64,000 bases of DNA from Streptomyces sp. NBRC 110035 (GTDB lineage Bacteria; Actinomycetota; Actinomycetes; Streptomycetales; Streptomycetaceae): contig NZ_BBNN01000015.1 in assembly GCF_000829695.1 (NCBI RefSeq), forward strand, positions 496,001 to 560,000. Direction: 5' to 3'. Numbering within the stretch: the first letter of the stretch is position 1; every line of letters begins with the position of its first letter. Both the position numbers and the translations under genes were made by a program. Shown here piece by piece: positions 55,501-61,500 of the stretch. Under the pieces are notes generated by a model. That model was not told where the DNA came from. It saw only the letters and a list, made by a program, of their open reading frames with translations, and did not search any database.

Positions 55501-58500
55501 AGGGTGTCGACCGGTTCGACCCCGGCTTCTTCGGCATCCTGGCCCGCGAGGCGGTGAAGATCGACCCACAGGAACGGTTGTTCCTGGAGACCTGCTGGGA
55601 CCTGCTGGAACGCACCGGCAACCTCGGCGACCGCGCGACCGGGCGCACCGGGGTCTTCGCCGGTGCCATGTACGGCACCTACGGCCAGCTCGCCGCGACC
55701 GCGTGGCCGCAGGGCGAGATGACCGGCGCGCACTCGTCGTACTGGTCGATCGCCAACCGGGTGTCGTACCTGCTGGACCTGTCCGGGCCCAGCTACGCGG
55801 TGGACTCCGCCTGCTCGTCCTCGCTCACGGCGCTGCACCTGGCCTGCGAGAGCCTGCGGCGCGGAGAATGCGACACGGCGATCGCCGGCGGCGTCAACGT
55901 GATCATCCACCCCGCGCACTTCGTCTCGCTGTGTTCGCTGACGATGCTGTCGCCGCACGGTATGTGCCGGGTCTTCGACGCCGAAGCGGACGGATTCGTT
56001 CCGGGCGAGGGTGTCGGCGCGGTGCTGCTGAAGCCGCTGAGCCGCGCGATCGCCGACGGCGACGACATCTGGGCGGTGGTCAAGGGCAGCGCAGTCAACG
56101 CGGGCGGCCGTACCTCCGGCTACACCGTGCCGAACCCGAACGCCCAGGCGGCGGTCATCACGCAGGCCCTCGAACGGGCCGGCGTCGACCCCGCCACGGT
56201 CGACTACGTCGAGGCGCACGGCACCGGCACCGCCCTGGGGGACCCGATCGAGATGGCCGGTCTGCGCAGGGTGTTCGACCGGGTCGCCGTGGGCACAGCC
56301 GATGGTGCCGATGCCCGTGCCGACGCCCGGCCGCTGGCCGTGGGCTCGGTGAAGGCCAACGTCGGCCACCTGGAGGCGGCGGCGGGCATCGCCGGGCTCA
56401 CGAAGGTGCTGCTCCAACTCCGGCACCGCGCCATCGCTCCCTGTGCCCACCTCCGCGAGGTCAACCCCCGCATCGACCTCGGCGACCGGCTGGACCTGCC
56501 GAGGGAACTACGGCGCTGGGAGGCGGGGGCGTCGCCCCGGCGGGCCGGTATCAGCTCGTTCGGCGCCGGTGGTGCCAACGCACACGTGGTGATCGAGGAG
56601 TACGTGCCCGCACGGCCGGACCCGGTGGGCCCGCCGTCCGGAGACCAGCTGTTCGTGCTGTCGGCACGGTCGCCCGAGCTGCTGGCCCAGTACGCCGGTG
56701 ACGTCGCCGCCGCCCTCGGGGGGCCGCTGCCGGTGGGCGCCGGACTGCCCGGGCTCGCCCACACCAGCCAGGTCGGGCGGCCCGCCCTGCGGGAACGTCT
56801 CGCAGTGCTCTGCGGCAGCGTGCCCGAGCTGGTCACCCGACTGACCTCGGTCGCCCGTGGCGAGAGCGCGCCGGGTGTGTGGCGCGGCAGCGCGGCACCC
56901 GGCCGCGAAACGGCTGCTGCCCGCGAGGCCGTTGCGGGCGGGCCCGACGACACGGCCGTCGGCCCGGCTGCCGAACGGTGGGCGGACGCGGCCCGGCGCT
57001 GGACCGGGGGCGAACGGGTCGACTGGGCCGCCCTGTGGCCCGTTTCGCCACGCGCGGCCGCCTTCCCGGGGCACCCCCAGCGGCGCCGGCGGATCTGGTG
57101 GGAGCCGGCCACGCCGCCGCCCGCAGCCCCCGTGTCGCTGCCCGCGACCGAACCCCTGCCCGAGGGCGCTCCCCTCCCCGCGACCGCTTCCGTCCCTGTA
57201 ACCGCCCCCGTGTCCCTGAGCGTCCTCGGCGAGACCGTCCGCGGCCACCACGTCGGAGGCCGTCGCATCCTGCCGGGTGCCGCCGTTCCCCAGCTCGTCC
57301 ACGCGGCTCTTCCCGGACTGTCCGGCGCCGTCCGCTTCGGCGACCTGACCTGGCAGCGGCCCCTGGACCTCGACCGCATAACCGAGGTACGGGTCGTGGC
57401 GGGCGCCCACCGGCCGGACGAGCCGGTCCCGTTCACGCTCACCGGCCCCGACGGGGTGGCGTACGCGACCGGCACCGTCGAGCCCCTGCCCGACCCCGCC
57501 CTGCCGCCCGGTACTGCGCCCGCCCCCGGCCAGGTCGGCCCGTCCGTGGCGCCCGCCGTCGTCTACGCCCGCCTCAGCGCGGGCGGGGTGCGGCACGACG
57601 GTGGCCTCCAGGTGCTCCGGGCCCTCTGGGCCGGACCGGGGGAGTGCCTGGCCGATGTGGCGGCATCGCCCGCGCCCGGCCTGTGGCTGGACCCGGCCGT
57701 GCTCGACGGCGCGCTCCAGGCGCTCGCCGTGCTCGACGACGCCAACGGCTACCTGCCCACCTCGTGCGCCGAACTGACCAGCGTTCGTCCGCTCCCGGCC
57801 CGCTGCCGGGTGCATGCCCGCGATGTCACCCCGGACGGTGCCACCGGCTTCCGCATCGTCGACCTGGACATCTACGACGGGGAGGAACAGATCCTCGTCC
57901 TGCGGGGGTTGCGGCTGACCGCCGTCCGGACCGAGGCGCCCCGTGCCGCCGTCCCCCTGGACGCGTCCGTGCCCGCAGCGGTTCGGAGCGAGGCTCCGGC
58001 GCCGTACGGCGGTGTCCGTACGGACCACGCCCCCTCGGCCGGTGCGACGGCCCGGGAGTCCGCGCCCGTCGACATCGAGATCCGCCACCGGCGGCCCCGT
58101 TGGCGGCCTGCCGGCCCGCCGGAGCCGGGCCGCCCCCTGCGCCGGGTGCTGCTGCACTGTCCGGAGCCCGCACTGCGCGCCGACCTGGCCGCCGAACTGG
58201 ACCTGCGCGGCATCGCCTGGGACGTCGACGCCTATGCGGGACCCGGCGCCGTGGACGCCGTCCTCCACGTCTGCCCCGCCTCCGCACCGGACCTCACCAC
58301 ACAACTCAGGGAGGGCTTCGACACCACGCTGCGGCTGGCGACGAGCCACCTGGGGGCCGCCCGTTCCCGGACCCCGCTGCGGATGCTGGTGGCACACCAC
58401 ATCGACGAGCGGACCGGGCAGGCCCGGCCCGCGTACGCCGCCCTCGGCGCCCTGCTGCGCACCATCTCGCTGGAGCACACGGACTTCTCCGGCGTCCAGG

Positions 58501-61500
58501 CGCAGGTGGAGGGGGCCCCCGCAGAGCTTGCCCGGCTGCTGGTCGAGGAACTGCTCGGTGCCGGTGAGGGCGACGTCCGGCACACGGCCACGCAGCGGTA
58601 CGTGCGGGAGTTCGAGGAGTACGAGCCACCGTCGGCCGCTCAGGCGGCCGACCCGGCCCTCCTCACCGGCCCCGCGCGCACCTACCTGATCACCGGCGGA
58701 GCCGGCCGGATCGGCACGACGCTCGCCCGGCACCTCGCCGTGCGCGGCGGCCCGGTCAACCTCGTCTTGTGCGGCCGTCGCGCCGCCGACGCCGCAGTGA
58801 CGGCGGCCTTGCGGGACCTGTCCGCAACCGGAGCCGAGGTGATCTACCACCAGGCCGACGTCAGTGACCGGCGGCAGGTCGACGCTCTCGTGGCGACGGT
58901 CCGTCAGCGGTTCGGCGCCCTGCACGGCGTCGTGCACGCGGCTGGTGTCACCCGCGACTCCCTCGCGGTGCGCAAGACCCCCCAGGAGGTGGCCGAGGTA
59001 CTGGCCCCCAAGGTCTGGGGCGTCGTACACCTGGACGCGGCCACCCGGGACGAACCGCTCGAATTCCTGGCGCTGTTCTCCTCGGTGGCGGCCACTACGG
59101 GCAACCTCGGCCAGGCCGACTACGCCTTCGCCAACGCCTTCCTCGATGCCTTCGCCGACGAACGGGCCGCCCGGCACCGCGCCGGGCGGCGTCCCGGGCG
59201 CACGGTGTCCATCGGCTGGCCCCTCTGGTCGGACAGCGGCATGCTGGTCGACGAGGCCAGCCGCACCCTGATGGCGCAGCACACCGGCATGGTGCCGCTG
59301 CCCGGGGCGGACGCCCTGCGCTCCTACGACGCCTTCCTCGCGGGAGACGAGACGTGCCCCGGCGTGGTCTCCTACGCGGAGGGCCTCCGGCCGCGCAGCA
59401 CGCGGCACCACACCTTGGTGCCGGACGTCGCCGGGACCGCCGAGGAGGAGCCGACCGCCGAACGAACCGGGAGCGTCGAGCGGGAACTGCGTTCCGTCGC
59501 TGCCGGATTCCTGATGGTGCCGGACGACGACGTGGACACTGGCACCGACCTGATGGAACTGGGCTTCGACTCGATCTCGCTGACCGAACTCATCACCAAG
59601 GTCAACGCGCGCTACGGCCTCGACCTCCTGCCCACCGTGCTGTTCGAGGCCCCCACCCTGGAGGCGCTCGCCGAGCGCCTGGTCCGCGAGCACCCGACGG
59701 TCGGGCGGGTGGAGGACGTCCCGGAAAGGGCGTTGTCCGAAGCATCTTCCGCACCTGCCGTGTCTGATGTTCCTGGCGAATCTTCGGTGTCGCCCGTACC
59801 CGCCGGCCGGGTGTCCGGCCGCGCCGGGTCCGCGATGCCCGTCGCCATCGTCGGCATGGCCGGCCGGTTCCCCGGCGCCGACGATCTCGCAGCCCTCTGG
59901 CAGACGGTGTCGGCCGGTCGGGACCAGGTGGGGCCCGTCCCCGCGGACCGTGCCGAACTGCTCGCCGATCCGCGGATGGCCGGGGTACGCGCCGGATTCC
60001 TGGAACGTGTCGCGGAGTTCGACGCGGCAGCCTTCGGCATCTCGCCGCGCGAGGCCGGATACATGGACCCGCAGCAACGCCACTTCCTGGAGGTGACGTG
60101 GCAGGCCCTGTACGACGCGGGCCGTCGCCCCGGCGAGCTGGCGGGTTCAGCCACCGGCGTGTTCGTCGGCGTGGCCACGGGCGACTACAACGAGCTGATG
60201 ACGGCATATGGCGGCGCCCCCGAGGCCCACATGGCCACCGGTGTCGCCCACGCCGTCCTCGCCAACCGGGTCTCTCATCTGCTGGACCTGCACGGCCCCA
60301 GCGAGGCGCTGGACACCGCGTGCTCCAGTTCGCTGGTCGCCGTGCACCACGCCGTCCGCGCGCTGCAGAACGGTGACTGCGACCTGGCCATCGCCGGTGG
60401 CGTCAACCTGACGCTCAGTCCCGCCCTTTTCGCGACCTTCACCAGGGCCGGGATGCTCAGCCCACGCGGCCGGTGCGCCAGTTTCGACGACTCCGCCGAC
60501 GGATACGTCCGGGGCGAAGGCGTCGGCGCCGTCGTACTGAAGCCGCTGGACCGCGCACGGGCGGACGGCGACCACGTGCACGCGGTGATCCTGGGCAGCG
60601 CGGTCAACCACTGCGGCCGCACGCCGTCCCTGACCGCGCCCAACCCGACGTCCCAGGCGGACGTCGTCGTCGATGCCGTCCGGGCGGCCGGGGTGGACCC
60701 GCGCACCATAGGCTTCGTCCAGGCGCACGGCACCGGCACTCCGCTGGGCGATCCCATCGAGATCGAGGGCCTCAAGCAGGCTTACGCCCGGTTGTACGAG
60801 GACTGGAACCTGCCCGCCCCGGCCGAGCCGCACGTAGCGGTCGGCTCGGTGAAGGCCAACATCGGTCACCTGGAGGCGGCAGCCGGGATCGTCGGCCTGC
60901 TCACCACGGTGCTCGCGATGCGGGGCGGTCTCGTCCCGCCCCAGCCGCACCTGCGCGAGCCGAACCACTACCTGCGCCTGGGCGGCACCCCGCTGACCCT
61001 GGCGGACGGAGCCCGGCGCTGGGACCCGGTGACGGACGAGTCCGGGCAGCCGGTGCGCCGCGCCGGAGTCAGCTCGTTCGGCTTCGGCGGGTCCAACGCC
61101 CATGTGGTGCTCCAGGTCGAGGGAGCGGCGGAGACCCGGCCACCCTCGACCGGCGGACCGTGGGTCGTGCCGGTGTCGGCGAGGGACGCTCAGGCCCTGG
61201 CCGACTACCGCGCGCGGCTGGCCGACTTTTTCGACCGGACGCCGGGCGCCCGCCTCGACCAGGTGGCGTACACCTTGCAGGTCGGTCGGGAGGAACTCCC
61301 GCACCGCCTCGCAGTGGTGGCCCGCGACCGTGCCCAGCTCGTCGCCGCGCTGCGCGGCACGAGCCCCGACGGAGTACACCTCGGCGTGGCGACCGCCCGC
61401 CCGGACGGTGCTCGCGCGCACGTCACTCCGGAGGAGCTCGCCGCAGCCTGGTGCGACGGCCATGCCGTCGACTGGGCCGGCCGCTGGCCCGCCGTCCCCG